Positions 14,272 through 24,206 of a stretch of DNA of 64,000 nucleotides are shown in pieces. Origin of the DNA: Fodinibius salsisoli (GTDB taxonomy: Bacteria; Bacteroidota; Rhodothermia; Balneolales; Balneolaceae). The number at the start of each line of letters is the position of its first letter. The first letter of the stretch is position 1. Location of the stretch: NCBI RefSeq assembly GCF_026229185.1, contig NZ_JAGGJA010000002.1:1-64000 (forward strand). Reading direction: 5' to 3'. The notes under the pieces are model-generated. The model saw only the letters and a list, made by a program, of their open reading frames with translations. It was not told where the DNA came from and made no database searches. The position numbers were made by a program, and so were the translations under genes.

Positions 14272-16551
14272 CTACAGAAACCAAGGGGTATTTTTGAGTT
14301 TATCTAATCCTTCTTCGAAATTGATTTCATATTTGGATAAACGTCCCATTAATTCTGCTATTAATTCAGAATAGAATATTGTAATTGGCATTTCTCTTGC
14401 ATTGAATCCTCTCCAGTTGGCACCTGACAATGCATAAGTCTGGGTTAGGAGTTGTTTAAAATTGGTGGAAGGTAAATTTGAACTATCTAATGAAACTCTG
14501 ATTGGAGATTTTGGAACACCAGCTAACGATTGTTTATCCTGCCTTCCAGGAACAACTAATAATGCATCTTGAGGTTTAATGAATGTAAAATTTCCCTCTT
14601 TAGGCAAAAAGGTTCTATGGCTCTTATCCCAAATCTGATATGGATCACCATCTGTAACTCTAACAGTAGCAAATGGAAATAAGTATCCTTCATTTTCTGA
14701 CAAGTTTTCTAGTGCTCGTTTAATACTAGACCGCTCCCGATAACTACTCCTTTTAGGGAAATGAACAATTATTTCATCGATCTCTTCGGAGTTTTTTAAA
14801 ACACCCTGAATAGATTGTTCAACTTGATTAGATAAATTCTCTAAATATGTTTGTTCACTCTCAAATGGACTAAAGGTGCTAATAGACTTGAACTCCCCCT
14901 CAGGAGTAATGCATAAAGTAAAACCTACTATTTTATTTAATGAATTATCATCTTGGTCATATAAATACTTTCTACCTACACCAAAAATAAGTTGGTTTGC
15001 TGATGACTTATTTTCTACTCTCCATGGTATTCCTCCAAGCTTAGCAAAAGTAGCTAGAGCTATATTTCCAATAGACCATTTAAAATTTGAACTATTTATA
15101 GTTTCAATATTTACAGCTTGTGAGGTTATTCCATGCTTTAAGAGTAAAGCCTTTACTGCGTAATAAGGATTGGGATATTCACTCGGTTTTGTTTCAGGAA
15201 AAATGATAAAAGCAATCGTATTACTCCCAACAAGTCCATCCGTTGTTTCTAAATAAGTTTTAACAGCTTTATAATAACTAGCAGTACGACTTCTTAAATC
15301 GGTCCCATTTTTCTCAACCTCTATTTTATGCAAAGAGTCTTTATTTATGCTCATCTTGAAATAACTCTCAATCCCTGGAAATGAACCTAGTCCATTCTTG
15401 AGAGCAAAATAAAGTGAATTTGCACTATTATTGTTACCCGAAGGATAAATGAATAGGTATTCAATTTCTTCAGGGTTGTCTAATCCTTTATAAGGACCAT
15501 ATTTCCTAATGCCTTGATACTGACCAATATTCGATGTTGGTTTATTTTCATCAAAAATAAACCTCCTTTTGTTAAGTCTTGAACCGAATATGCTTATCTC
15601 ATTGCTATTCTTTTTGAGAATATCCAAAAAATTATTTTGGATCTTGAAATACGTTTCACTGTTATCAAATAATTTAAAATACTGATCCCCTTTAAACCTT
15701 TTCAGAAAGGTATTTATAAGATTATACTTATCGTGTTGTCGATTAACATTTATCTCACCATTTGGAGTAATTAATCCGACTATTTGTTTACGCTTATTAT
15801 TTATTTCTTCAAACCGATTGCTGTATTTACTTTTCAGAAGTCGGTAATAATTACTTATTGAGCCAACTGGAGAAAGTGACTTCAGATCAAAACTATTTTC
15901 AAAGTATCTAAATTGATTGTTATCAGTTTTTTCTCTGAATTCAATTACTCCACTTTTGTCATCTTCATTGATAAGTTTCAATATACCTTTTTCATAATCT
16001 GAATCATCCTGAATGAGAACTAATGAATTTTTAAAAAATTCCAATTCATCTTCTCCAACAGTAATTTCATAACTATTTTTATAATTAACTATAAATCCAT
16101 AAGTAACCTTTTTTTCATCTCTTGAATACACATAGTGTGGTTTAAATATATACTCATCATAAACCCTTACCTCTGGAATTACTTGTCTATCTGAATGTAA
16201 ATCTATTACAGAAAATTGACTCCCAAAGTTTTCTGTTACTTTATAACCAATTTCTGATAAACCTTTTGATACTGCTCTTGATATAACTTCATTTATCAGA
16301 AAAGTATTATCGCGATTATTTATGTCGACTTGTATTATATCATGATCATCTTGGATCAATTCACCCTTAAATAAAAAGTTACCAGATAATTTTTCCGTCT
16401 CACCATACTCATCAATGGCAGTAATACCTTTATAAAGTTTGTGAGACTCTAGTTTTGTATCCTTTTTATTTCGAAATGGTAATTCTAATACATCCCTTGA
16501 AAAAGCTACTGGTACCCAATTTAATATTAACTCCTCCTTTTTATTTGCCAT
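14272..16551 (-). CDS. Catalytically inactive long (long-B) prokaryotic Argonaute
   Basis: 759 residues, the length of long pAgos. The N-terminal lobe begins NWVPVAFSRDVLELPF. The MID region carries VKALLLKHGITSQAV and NIALATFAKLGGIPWRVEN, the helix that opens the PIWI domain in pAgos. The PIWI strand that should carry the first catalytic Asp reads IVGFTLCITPEGEFK, with no Asp, so guide-directed cleavage is not expected. The tail YSELIAELMGRL...TPWFL is the usual PIWI end. The protein probably uses guide-target pairing to activate the SIR2 effector encoded 2 bp downstream. Transcription starts after a 285 bp gap shared with the divergent PLD-like gene. Confidence 0.85.
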   Translation of the reverse strand: MANKKEELILNWVPVAFSRDVLELPFRNKKDTKLESHKLYKGITAIDEYGETEKLSGNFLFKGELIQDDHDIIQVDINNRDNTFLINEVISRAVSKGLSEIGYKVTENFGSQFSVIDLHSDRQVIPEVRVYDEYIFKPHYVYSRDEKKVTYGFIVNYKNSYEITVGEDELEFFKNSLVLIQDDSDYEKGILKLINEDDKSGVIEFREKTDNNQFRYFENSFDLKSLSPVGSISNYYRLLKSKYSNRFEEINNKRKQIVGLITPNGEINVNRQHDKYNLINTFLKRFKGDQYFKLFDNSETYFKIQNNFLDILKKNSNEISIFGSRLNKRRFIFDENKPTSNIGQYQGIRKYGPYKGLDNPEEIEYLFIYPSGNNNSANSLYFALKNGLGSFPGIESYFKMSINKDSLHKIEVEKNGTDLRSRTASYYKAVKTYLETTDGLVGSNTIAFIIFPETKPSEYPNPYYAVKALLLKHGITSQAVNIETINSSNFKWSIGNIALATFAKLGGIPWRVENKSSANQLIFGVGRKYLYDQDDNSLNKIVGFTLCITPEGEFKSISTFSPFESEQTYLENLSNQVEQSIQGVLKNSEEIDEIIVHFPKRSSYRERSSIKRALENLSENEGYLFPFATVRVTDGDPYQIWDKSHRTFLPKEGNFTFIKPQDALLVVPGRQDKQSLAGVPKSPIRVSLDSSNLPSTNFKQLLTQTYALSGANWRGFNAREMPITIFYSELIAELMGRLSKYEINFEEGLDKLKNTPWFL

Positions 16552-16836
16552 CCTCTATTGATTTTTTTAGAACTCTGATCCTTATTAACAAACATAGCAA
16601 TGCTAATCTTAAGCTTTAATTAGAAGATGGTCAAAAATTTATATCTAAATATCAATAACCTTAGGTAGAGGAGTGAAATGGTAAGAGTTATTAAAAATTT
16701 AATAATACTTATTAGATATAATATACTTCGGAAATACTCATACTAATCACCAATCTATAGAAGACAGGTTTCAAGAAATGAACTAATTTAGTACATTCAT
16801 CAAAATTATCATCTCAGAGTATTCTTTTTTCAAACG

Positions 16837-17676
16837 ATGGCTAAGTTTCTAACGACTTCGGGTACCGCGTACTTTATTGAACAATTAATCATCAATGCTA
16901 CTGAGAATCTTACATTAGTCACTCCATATCTACAGTTAAGCAACAACTTCATAGATAGGCTTAGCGATGCTGATCAGAATGGAATTCATATAACAATCAT
17001 CTATGGAAAGGACGAGCTTCATCCAAACGAGTGGGATAAAATCAATAATTTAGACAATACAGATATTTACTTCTGCCAGAACCTACACGCCAAATGTTAC
17101 TCCAATGATGATAGCATTATAATATCATCAATGAACTTATATGAATACTCTGAAAAGAATAATCGAGAGATGAGTATCCTTATTAATAAGAATACTGATA
17201 AGGAGATATATGATGATGCTATCAGGGAAATTGAATCCATAAAAAATGCCTCCGTACTAGAAAAAGCCACTGGAGATCAAGAAGACTCTATTGAAGAGGA
17301 AATAACTATTCATCCAGAATACAATGAGTCCTATAATCATCATATGCCCTATTTGTATAAATTATTAACAAAAGAATTTAAAAATCATGAATTCCAACTC
17401 AACCAACAAATTACTGCTGAGAATTTCCCTAAAGATGGTATGAGGCTTGAGGTTGATTCGAGAGTTGATTTGAAGTATAAAGACTTCCACAAAAATTACA
17501 TAAATAATGAAATTCAGGATTTATTAAGAGATAAGACACCTGCCTCCCAGGTTTATTTTAACAATGGTAGTGTTAATATCTACTCAGGCATTGATTATAA
17601 TATCAATAAAAATGACATAAGGGAAAAAGCAAATAGATTAATTGATATAATAAAGTATCTCTACCAAGTACTTTAG
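16837..17676 (+). CDS. PLD-like (HKD) domain protein
   Basis: 279 residues. The N-terminal 140 residues form a single phospholipase D-like unit: ENLTLVTPYLQLSNNFIDRL, then GIHITIIYGKDELHP, then the HxK motif NLHAKCYSN (His84, Lys86) followed by SIIISSMNLYEYS. The PLD superfamily includes nucleases (Nuc, BfiI) as well as lipid enzymes. One motif implies dimerisation for activity. The C-terminal half (RLEVDSRVDLKYKDFHKNY) is unrecognised. It stands alone, divergent from the Argonaute operon and 269 bp ahead of the ABC-3C genes, inside a defence cluster, so a nuclease role is plausible but unproven. Confidence 0.65.
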   Translation: MAKFLTTSGTAYFIEQLIINATENLTLVTPYLQLSNNFIDRLSDADQNGIHITIIYGKDELHPNEWDKINNLDNTDIYFCQNLHAKCYSNDDSIIISSMNLYEYSEKNNREMSILINKNTDKEIYDDAIREIESIKNASVLEKATGDQEDSIEEEITIHPEYNESYNHHMPYLYKLLTKEFKNHEFQLNQQITAENFPKDGMRLEVDSRVDLKYKDFHKNYINNEIQDLLRDKTPASQVYFNNGSVNIYSGIDYNINKNDIREKANRLIDIIKYLYQVL

Positions 17677-17945
17677 TACATCTAAATAACTACCATTTCA
17701 ACTGATTGTTAAGGTCTTTTTTTATGTTAAGTGGTATTTTTTTCTATTCATCAAATACTTAATACTAGATTAGAGAAGACTATAGCACTTGAATCCTTGT
17801 AGTTTTTCAACCTGCTATAATTGTTTAAGTGTACGTATTGGTCCAGAGGCAAAACTATAACTCTCACCACAGTATATACTTACCTCGATTATTGCTATTT
17901 AAAATAAAAACTTTATATTTTTCATAAATTAATACGTTGTGCCTT

Positions 17946-19151
17946 ATGGGAGATAATTTTTCGGCAAATGAATCTGTTCTTGGTTATTTATTCCAAATAC
18001 GCTACTCCCTTTATGAAATAATAAAACCTGATCGAGATGAGGGGGCTAATATAAGTATAGAATTTCTGGATGATTTTGATATTTATGATTCAAGTTCTAT
18101 AAGAAATGTAGCACAATTAAAGCATCATCTTAAAACTACTGCAAATCTTCAGAATTCTAGTAGTGATATTTGGAAAACGCTTAGAATTTGGATTAATCTT
18201 TATCAGAGAGGAATAATTGATATTGATGAAACTACATTTTTTTTAATCACAACAGCAGATATTTCGGATGGATCTATAGCCTACTATTTACTAGATGATG
18301 ATAATAGAAATATCGATAAAGCTGTTAAAAAGCTCACTGAGATTGCAGACAATAAAGGAAACAAAAAATTTAAGAAAAGCTATGAGGCATTTTTAGACTT
18401 AAGTAAAGCTGAACAATCTCTACTAGTTAGTAATATTATTATAAAAGGTAATATCAAACCTATTGATGAAATAAACGGTTTGATTAAAAACATTCTGAAG
18501 TATAGCGTTGATGATAAATTTGTAGACAGTGCATTTAGTAGACTAGAAGGTTGGTGGTTTCAAAAATCAATTGAAATTCTGATCTCCGCTAAACCCAGAT
18601 ATATTAAAAGGCAGACGATATTAAAAAAAATCCGTGATTTAGCCTCCCAGTTCCAAATTGATAGCCTACCTATTGATTATTTGCATATAGACCTTCCTGA
18701 AGAACAAGTTTCTGATTATAAGGATGAATTATTTGTTCAACAATTGAAATCAATTTCAACTAGTCAAGAGAGAATCAAAAACTGTATCTATGATTATTAT
18801 AAAGCATATAAACAACGACATGACTGGATATATGAAGAATTACTTATTGACGATGAGTTAGAGAATTATGAAAAAACACTTGTACAAGAATGGAATCGAC
18901 AGATTACTATTCTCAAAGATGAAGAGGATTTAGATGAAACCGCATCTGAAGAAGATTTTAAAAAGTTTGGAAAAAAATTACTTCGATGGGTTGAATTACA
19001 AGCAAATTTCAAAATTAGATCTGAAGTTAAAGATAACGGCTATGTGATGAGGGGTAGTTATCATATGCTTGCCAATGAAAATGACCCCGAGCCACGAGTT
19101 TATTGGCATCCCCAATTTCTTGAAAAGTTTAAGCAAGTCATTTCAAATTAA
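17946..19151 (+). CDS. ABC-3C system effector/CTD component
   Basis: 401 residues from the ATG at 17946 (MGDNFSANES); an in-frame TTG at 17937 is possible. The N-terminus reads ESVLGYLFQIRYSLYEII, then EFLDDFDIYD and VAQLKHH, which fit the E and QxK positions of a PD-(D/E)XK-like nuclease fold also seen in DUF4297-type effectors. The C-terminal half (YYKAYKQRHDWIYEELL to MRGSYHMLANENDPEPRVYWHPQF) corresponds to the ABC-3C C-terminal domain. It is the first gene of a three-gene unit with the middle component and the DUF3732 ATPase. The family is predicted to act in conflict with foreign DNA; nuclease activity is inference. Confidence 0.72.
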   Translation: MGDNFSANESVLGYLFQIRYSLYEIIKPDRDEGANISIEFLDDFDIYDSSSIRNVAQLKHHLKTTANLQNSSSDIWKTLRIWINLYQRGIIDIDETTFFLITTADISDGSIAYYLLDDDNRNIDKAVKKLTEIADNKGNKKFKKSYEAFLDLSKAEQSLLVSNIIIKGNIKPIDEINGLIKNILKYSVDDKFVDSAFSRLEGWWFQKSIEILISAKPRYIKRQTILKKIRDLASQFQIDSLPIDYLHIDLPEEQVSDYKDELFVQQLKSISTSQERIKNCIYDYYKAYKQRHDWIYEELLIDDELENYEKTLVQEWNRQITILKDEEDLDETASEEDFKKFGKKLLRWVELQANFKIRSEVKDNGYVMRGSYHMLANENDPEPRVYWHPQFLEKFKQVISN

Positions 19152-19156
19152 ATGCC

Positions 19157-19645
19157 ATGATAAATTGGAAAAAAAAGCCCATAGAAATTACTAACCTACT
19201 AAACCCATCTTTTTGCTCTTTGATATTATATGAGGCGATAAAGAGTTATGATAAAAAGATTGGAAATGGTATGCCTTTTGCGACAGTATTCGTAGTAATG
19301 CCTATGATATTGAGCAAAAGAATTGCTACCAAATTACCTCAGTCAACAAACGCACGTCTCGATATTTGGCTAAGAGAAAATATTGAACTCAAATATATAT
19401 TTATTGAGAATGCTATAAATATCCAAAAATACACAAAGGAAACGCTGATTTTTTCGCTTCATCATGGTATAGTCAAACCAGATAAAAAAGATAGACTTAC
19501 TAATGGAAAACTTAGGAGAAGCAAATCAATTAAAGAAGATGAAGAGTTAAGTTTTATTATAAAAAAATCACAATTTGTTGGGAGATGGTTATCAAAAACG
19601 GATGACCCAGTAATACTTTATTCACTTTTAGGTATAAAACCATGA
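19157..19645 (+). CDS. ABC-3C middle component
   Basis: 162 residues beginning 5 bp after the effector stop and overlapping the ATPase start by 4 bp. Sequence landmarks are LLNPSFCSLILYEAIKSY, MPFATVFVVMPMILSKRI, RLDIWLRENIELK and VGRWLSKTDDPVILYSLLGIKP. The NP(S/A)FC...L start and the WL...FRxLGIxP-like ending are the usual pattern of three-component ABC system middle proteins. These link the ATPase to the effector. No enzyme motif is expected or seen. Confidence 0.75.
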   Translation: MINWKKKPIEITNLLNPSFCSLILYEAIKSYDKKIGNGMPFATVFVVMPMILSKRIATKLPQSTNARLDIWLRENIELKYIFIENAINIQKYTKETLIFSLHHGIVKPDKKDRLTNGKLRRSKSIKEDEELSFIIKKSQFVGRWLSKTDDPVILYSLLGIKP

Positions 19646-21600
19646 GCTTTCAAATAAAAAAAATTGTCCTTTACAACCACAAAGGTAGCAAAAGAGAACT
19701 GGAATTTGATCTTGGTAAAGTAAATATAATAACGGGGCAATCTGGTACTGGGAAATCCGCCATTATTGATATCGTTGACTATTGTTTGGGAAGAAGTACT
19801 TTTAATATTTTCGAAGGCGTTAATAGGGGGATCGTTTCTTGGTATAGTGTTTTACTTCAAAACAGTAATGAACAAATATTCATAGCAAAACCAGCACCGA
19901 AATTAAGTCGCACCTCGCAAAGTAAAGCCTATTTATATAGATCGTCTAATATTGAAATACCTGAACTTGATCAACTTGAGATTAATGCCAATGATGAAAC
20001 TATAGTCGATTTATTATCAAATATTTGTGGTATTGGACTTAATCAAAGTGATAATAATGAAAATAGAAGTACACAATCATATAAAGTTAATTTTAAGCAT
20101 ACCAAATTCTATTTATTCCAAAATCAGAGCTTGATTGGTAGTAGGGACCTATTATTTTGGAGACAGAATGAAGACCATATGCCCCAAACTATTAAGGATA
20201 CAATTCTCTATTTCCTTGGGGTGATAAAAGAAGAGAAATATGAACTTAACATTAGACTAAAAAAGGCAAAACGTGAGTTAAGTATTAAAAAGAGGAAACT
20301 CAGAGAAGCTGAAGCCATTATAAGCGATAAACTTTCTCAGGGTAAAAGACTCTTATTTGAAGCTCAAAATGTAGGCTTGATTGATGAGCAAAAAATCCCT
20401 AACGATCAAGTTTTGGATAAACTAATGGTTATTTCACATTGGGATCCTAATAAATACCTGGAACCAAATTTCTCTCACAATGAGACTCAACTTAGAAATG
20501 AAATAGATGAATTAAGAGATGAGTACTCGAAAATCAATCGAGAAGTTAGATCCTTACAAGTTTTTATTAATTCAGCAGAGGACTATCAAAAGAGTGTAAA
20601 CAAACAAAAATCACGTCTATCTACTATTGAGCTCTTCGATGAAAAAGACTCTGAGGAACATTGCCCTTTATGCAATTCAAAGCTTGAAAAAGAAATACCC
20701 ACCGTCGAAGAAATATCAAAATCTCTTTCAAATTTAAACGATTCTCTTAATTCAGTTACAAGAAATGATCCAAAATTAAAAAAGCAAATAAATCATTTAA
20801 AGCATGAGCTAAATTTAATCGAAGAAAAAATTAAAGCAAAGGAAAATAAACTGCATTCTGTCATTTCTTCAAAGGAAGAAACAAAAAAACTGCGAGATCA
20901 AAATTCTATCAAAGCTAAAACAGTTGGACGAATAAGTCTTTATTTAGAAAATGTTGATTTGGTAGATGATAAAGCTGAACTAGAAAAGGAGGTCACGAGA
21001 GCAGAATTAAAAGTTGAGCGAATTGAAAGTAAATTAGAAGATTTTGATGAAGAGCAATTACTAAATTCTATTCAGAATAGATTGTCAACCTTTATGGATT
21101 CTTTAGCAAATAAATTTGAACATGAATTTCAAGAATTTCCATTTCGGTTTGATATTAAAAATCTAACAGTTTTTGCAGACACAGAAGAAAGAGCTGTGCC
21201 GATGAAAAGAATGGGAAGTGGAAGAAATTGGCTTGGTTGTCACTTAATAACATTATTATCACTACATAAATTATTTATTGAAAAAAACAGACCAGTACCT
21301 GGATTTATTATTATGGATCAGCCCTCCCAACCATTTTTCCCATCGAAGGATGAATACAAAAAATTTGAAAAAAAGTTTGAAAACTCAGATTCTGATTTAG
21401 AAGATTCTGATTTACAAATAGTACGAGATATGTTTCAAGTATTTTTTGAGTATTCAGAAAATCTGAAAGAGCAATTTCAAATTATTGTTTTGGAGCATGC
21501 AAACTATCATGACGATCAATTCAAACATGCATTGGTTGAAGAAAAATGGGGAATCAATGAAAATAAATCATCTCTCATACCTAAGGCATGGCTTGACTAA
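19642..21600 (+). CDS. ABC-3C SMC/Rad50-like ATPase (DUF3732)
   Basis: 652 residues. Walker A GQSGTGKSAIID (about residues 32-43) is followed by the typical DYCLGRS and the Q-loop region. Long coiled coils (210-330 and 350-460) flank a zinc-hook-like HCPLCNSKLE near 338. The signature MKRMGSGRNWLGCH and Walker B GFIIMDQPSQPFFP complete the ABC head. This matches DUF3732 proteins of ABC-3C systems, which resemble Rad50/RecN and are predicted to sense DNA or replication structures and trigger the effector. Its start overlaps the middle component stop, showing a coupled operon. Confidence 0.85.
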   Translation: MSFQIKKIVLYNHKGSKRELEFDLGKVNIITGQSGTGKSAIIDIVDYCLGRSTFNIFEGVNRGIVSWYSVLLQNSNEQIFIAKPAPKLSRTSQSKAYLYRSSNIEIPELDQLEINANDETIVDLLSNICGIGLNQSDNNENRSTQSYKVNFKHTKFYLFQNQSLIGSRDLLFWRQNEDHMPQTIKDTILYFLGVIKEEKYELNIRLKKAKRELSIKKRKLREAEAIISDKLSQGKRLLFEAQNVGLIDEQKIPNDQVLDKLMVISHWDPNKYLEPNFSHNETQLRNEIDELRDEYSKINREVRSLQVFINSAEDYQKSVNKQKSRLSTIELFDEKDSEEHCPLCNSKLEKEIPTVEEISKSLSNLNDSLNSVTRNDPKLKKQINHLKHELNLIEEKIKAKENKLHSVISSKEETKKLRDQNSIKAKTVGRISLYLENVDLVDDKAELEKEVTRAELKVERIESKLEDFDEEQLLNSIQNRLSTFMDSLANKFEHEFQEFPFRFDIKNLTVFADTEERAVPMKRMGSGRNWLGCHLITLLSLHKLFIEKNRPVPGFIIMDQPSQPFFPSKDEYKKFEKKFENSDSDLEDSDLQIVRDMFQVFFEYSENLKEQFQIIVLEHANYHDDQFKHALVEEKWGINENKSSLIPKAWLD

Positions 21601-21698
21601 TAACTTAACCAACTAATTAGCTTTAACTTAAGCGATACCAAGTACAAACCTCATTATCTTACGTTAATGTATTAAGCCCTAAATTCAAGAATAAAATT

Positions 21699-22304
21699 CT
21701 AACTATTTTCATCGATTCTCTCCAGTGATTTCTTTACCCTTTGCACAGTACTCTTACCCTTTTCTGTAAGTTTTGCTGTCCTACGAATTGATTCGCCTTT
21801 ATTAAGCTCCTCAACTATATCCGCATGTTTCTCAACCATGTCCTTATCAGATAATCCTGTACCAGTAGCCCTCCCCTTATACTTCCCCTCTAATTTTGCT
21901 TTTTGGATTCCTTCGCGTTGAGCCTCCCTCCTATTCTTATAATCAATTTCAGCTAAGGTACTGAGAACACTCACAAGAAGTTTAGCTACAGGATTTTGCT
22001 CTCCATTATCGAGAAGAGTATTTAGTCCTTCTTTTTCCGACTTAACATTAACCCCTAAATCAGTAAATCGCTTGATAGTATTCAATACATTAATAGCATC
22101 TCTACCTAACCGATCAATCGAGTGTACTTCGACCTCATCTATAATTCCTTCCTCAGCATCTTTCAATAACCTGGCTCCATTCTCTCTTTCCTCAAATGCA
22201 GTCATGCCAGACACTTTATCCCAATATAATTCCCCTTCCTTATCTTCTAATTGTCTTGAAATATTTTGTTCTAAAGTTGAAACTCTAACATAGGTAGCCT
22301 TCAT
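21699..22304 (-). CDS. Small serine recombinase (resolvase/invertase)
   Basis: 201 residues. The catalytic domain starts KATYVRVSTLEQNISRQ with the nucleophile Ser9. EVEVHSIDRLGRDAINVLNT carries the conserved Arg pair, and LLVSVLSTLAEIDYKNRREAQREGI is the long E-helix. A short linker leads to an HTH (SIRRTAKLTEKGKSTVQRVKKSL). Length and order fit Tn3-type resolvases and invertases. It lies at the distal end of the cassette array, just left of the first attC-like site. It could resolve dimers, invert DNA or be a passenger; no partner transposase is present. Confidence 0.85.
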   Translation of the reverse strand: MKATYVRVSTLEQNISRQLEDKEGELYWDKVSGMTAFEERENGARLLKDAEEGIIDEVEVHSIDRLGRDAINVLNTIKRFTDLGVNVKSEKEGLNTLLDNGEQNPVAKLLVSVLSTLAEIDYKNRREAQREGIQKAKLEGKYKGRATGTGLSDKDMVEKHADIVEELNKGESIRRTAKLTEKGKSTVQRVKKSLERIDENS

Positions 22305-22542
22305 CTTTGTACCCCATTGAATTATTAATTAGTGTATTCAATTTAGGGTATTGTGCTTGGATACGCAAGTATTAACTCTAAAGGCTACTTATGGTAGAGA
22401 AAAAATGTACCGATTTGGGGTATACTCTAAATTGAGTACAGTTATAATTTGTAGTCAATGATCTAACCACCTGGCAAATAAATAGAAGAAGCTCAGAAGA
22501 ATGCAAGTCAGGTCTGATAAATGTTTGGGATAACTGTACTTT
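22305..22542. promoter_or_regulatory. Possible res/crossover region upstream of the resolvase
   Basis: The gap upstream of the resolvase contains the dyad TACTCTAAATTGAGTA (about 22424-22439), a TACTC-N6-GAGTA repeat of the kind resolvase subsites show, and related partial copies (TTTAGGGTATTG, TTTGGGGTATAC). Resolvases commonly bind next to their own gene. This is a candidate res site and autoregulatory operator only. Confidence 0.3.
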
Positions 22543-23217
22543 TTAATTTTTTAGTGCCTCAATCATATCTTTTTTATAGTCACCATAACTTTGCCAATGC
22601 AATATACCCAAGATGTGCTGTGCAGTATTGTGCTTCTTAATATGATTGGTCTTGAATATTTTGTCTTCATCCCGAAAAGTAGCTAAGCGATCTAATATTT
22701 TTTCAACCAATTCATTTTCAAAATTCGGATGCTCATCAAAGTGATTGTATTGATTTCTACCAGCATATATTACTAGTCCCATTGGAAGTTTACCCCAAAC
22801 AGTTTTCCCAACCCCAAATTTTCTAAGGTTAAGTTTTGAACCTGATTTAGTTAAACTATTATGAAGTTCTTCGCATGTTTCAGGTATAGAATCATTATTT
22901 GAATAAATATTAATTCCCATGAATGCTATCTGTAGAATAGCACCCGCAATAGCATTTTTCGATGTTCCAGCCCCATCAATTTTCGACAACGCTTTACAGA
23001 ATTCTTTTTGGTCTTCATGATTATTTCTTTGCCACCGCTTGATTTCATTTTTGTAATCAGGGTGCTCTGGATCAGCTATATAATCATCGAAAATTAACGA
23101 GTCTACTTTTCGATTTTTTTCATAAAGATCTCTATAAAGACTGCTATAGAAAGAGAAATTTTGTAAAAGCTGTTCAATTGCATATTTCGTTTGTTTTAGA
23201 TACTGATCTATGGACAT
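22543..23217 (-). CDS. Cassette gene, unknown 224-aa protein
   Basis: Starts MSIDQYLKQTKYAIEQLLQN. A largely helical protein with the conserved-looking segment AGTSKNAIAGAILQIAFMGIN, then RKFGVGKTVWGKLPMGLVIYAGRNQYNHFDE, and a C-terminal AQHILGILHWQSYGDY. The GRNQYNHFDE segment has a His/Asp-rich look but I recognise no family. It is the last cassette gene on the left of the array, upstream of an attC-like site at 23231-23352. Confidence 0.55.
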   Translation of the reverse strand: MSIDQYLKQTKYAIEQLLQNFSFYSSLYRDLYEKNRKVDSLIFDDYIADPEHPDYKNEIKRWQRNNHEDQKEFCKALSKIDGAGTSKNAIAGAILQIAFMGINIYSNNDSIPETCEELHNSLTKSGSKLNLRKFGVGKTVWGKLPMGLVIYAGRNQYNHFDEHPNFENELVEKILDRLATFRDEDKIFKTNHIKKHNTAQHILGILHWQSYGDYKKDMIEALKN

Positions 23218-23230
23218 AGCAAATTGTAAG

Positions 23231-23352
23231 GCTAACGACCTAGCGGATGCACACGGATTAATATTGAATTTGCAACTAACAAAAGACGAGTCTCAAAACC
23301 AATATCGGCAGAGAATAGACCAAGTTTATCCACCTTAATGTACGGTTAGGTA
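23231..23352 (-). repeat. attC-like cassette site 1
   Basis: Starting with GCTAACGACC and ending GGTTAGGTA on the plus strand, this follows the plan of an integron recombination site of the long VCR type. On the strand of the genes it opens with an RYYYAAC box (ACCTAAC) at the end of one gene and closes with a GTTRRRY-like box (GTTAGCC). Imperfectly paired arms flank a poorly conserved middle. It shares ACACG, AATATTGAATTT and the ending pattern with the other sites listed in the array. Confidence 0.65.
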
Positions 23353-23353
23353 G

Positions 23354-24196
23354 CTATTCCAAAACTAATTCGCCAAAATGAGTGGGGATATGGCCCTGTA
23401 AAAAGTTCTCTTGCCAAAATAATTCAGTTTCTTTATAACCCTCACCAGTTCGGGGATTAACTTCAATGAATGTATTGTTGCATAGTCCAAAAGGAATACA
23501 TTCAAACTTATTTTTCAGATAGTTTTTTGTATTTGTTATGAATCTATTAAACTCTTCAGAATATAATTTTTCCAGATATTCTTTATCATCCATTAATGGG
23601 TCATATAATTCTTTTAACTGCACATCTAATGTATCATAATCAGGCAACTGTACTGTTCTAATCCTATCTTCTTCGAAGTAAGAACCACAATTATTGCAAT
23701 ATTTAAAATGAATTTGGTCATAGCTCCAAGTTCTATTACCACCCATAGTAATATTCTCATCACCCAGCAATACTAAATCAAAAAGCCTACCTTCATTACA
23801 TACTTTACATTTAGGAAAATTAATGTCAATTATTTCACTAAGCTCAAAATTTTCTCGGTCAATTAAAGCAATCTTATATTTTGCACCATCTTCAATTAAT
23901 GGTTCAAACTCATTATAAGCTTTAAAGTTAAAGTTAGTTGTTACATCAATACGGAATTTTTCAGAACCTAGAATTCCAGAAAAGTCACAGTGATCACCAA
24001 CATCTGCGCCTACATCTAATTCAAGGTCTCCTCGATAATTATGATAAAATTCTAGTTCCGCTTTTAAGCCGATATAACCTTTCCTTCCTAATTCTTCTTG
24101 TTGAGCATTGAGATAAGAAGTCGAATCCTCGTACCCACATTTATGGTAAAGTGAAAAGGTTATTCTGCGTATTTTATTGAACGTTTCGGCTGACAT
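23354..24196 (-). CDS. Cassette gene, zinc-ribbon protein with possible nuclease-like core
   Basis: 280 residues (MSAETFNKIRRITFSLYHKC). Two CxxC pairs (CKVCNEGRLFD and CNNCGSYFEED), about 40 residues apart, form a probable zinc ribbon near residues 125-175. Before it, ADVGDHCDFSGILGSEKF RIDVTTNF has the D...DxT spacing that some PD-(D/E)XK-like nucleases show, but this is weak. The stop lies 2 bp from attC site 1, as expected for a cassette gene. Function unknown. Confidence 0.55.
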   Translation of the reverse strand: MSAETFNKIRRITFSLYHKCGYEDSTSYLNAQQEELGRKGYIGLKAELEFYHNYRGDLELDVGADVGDHCDFSGILGSEKFRIDVTTNFNFKAYNEFEPLIEDGAKYKIALIDRENFELSEIIDINFPKCKVCNEGRLFDLVLLGDENITMGGNRTWSYDQIHFKYCNNCGSYFEEDRIRTVQLPDYDTLDVQLKELYDPLMDDKEYLEKLYSEEFNRFITNTKNYLKNKFECIPFGLCNNTFIEVNPRTGEGYKETELFWQENFLQGHIPTHFGELVLE

Positions 24197-24206
24197 ATAT
24201 TTAATT

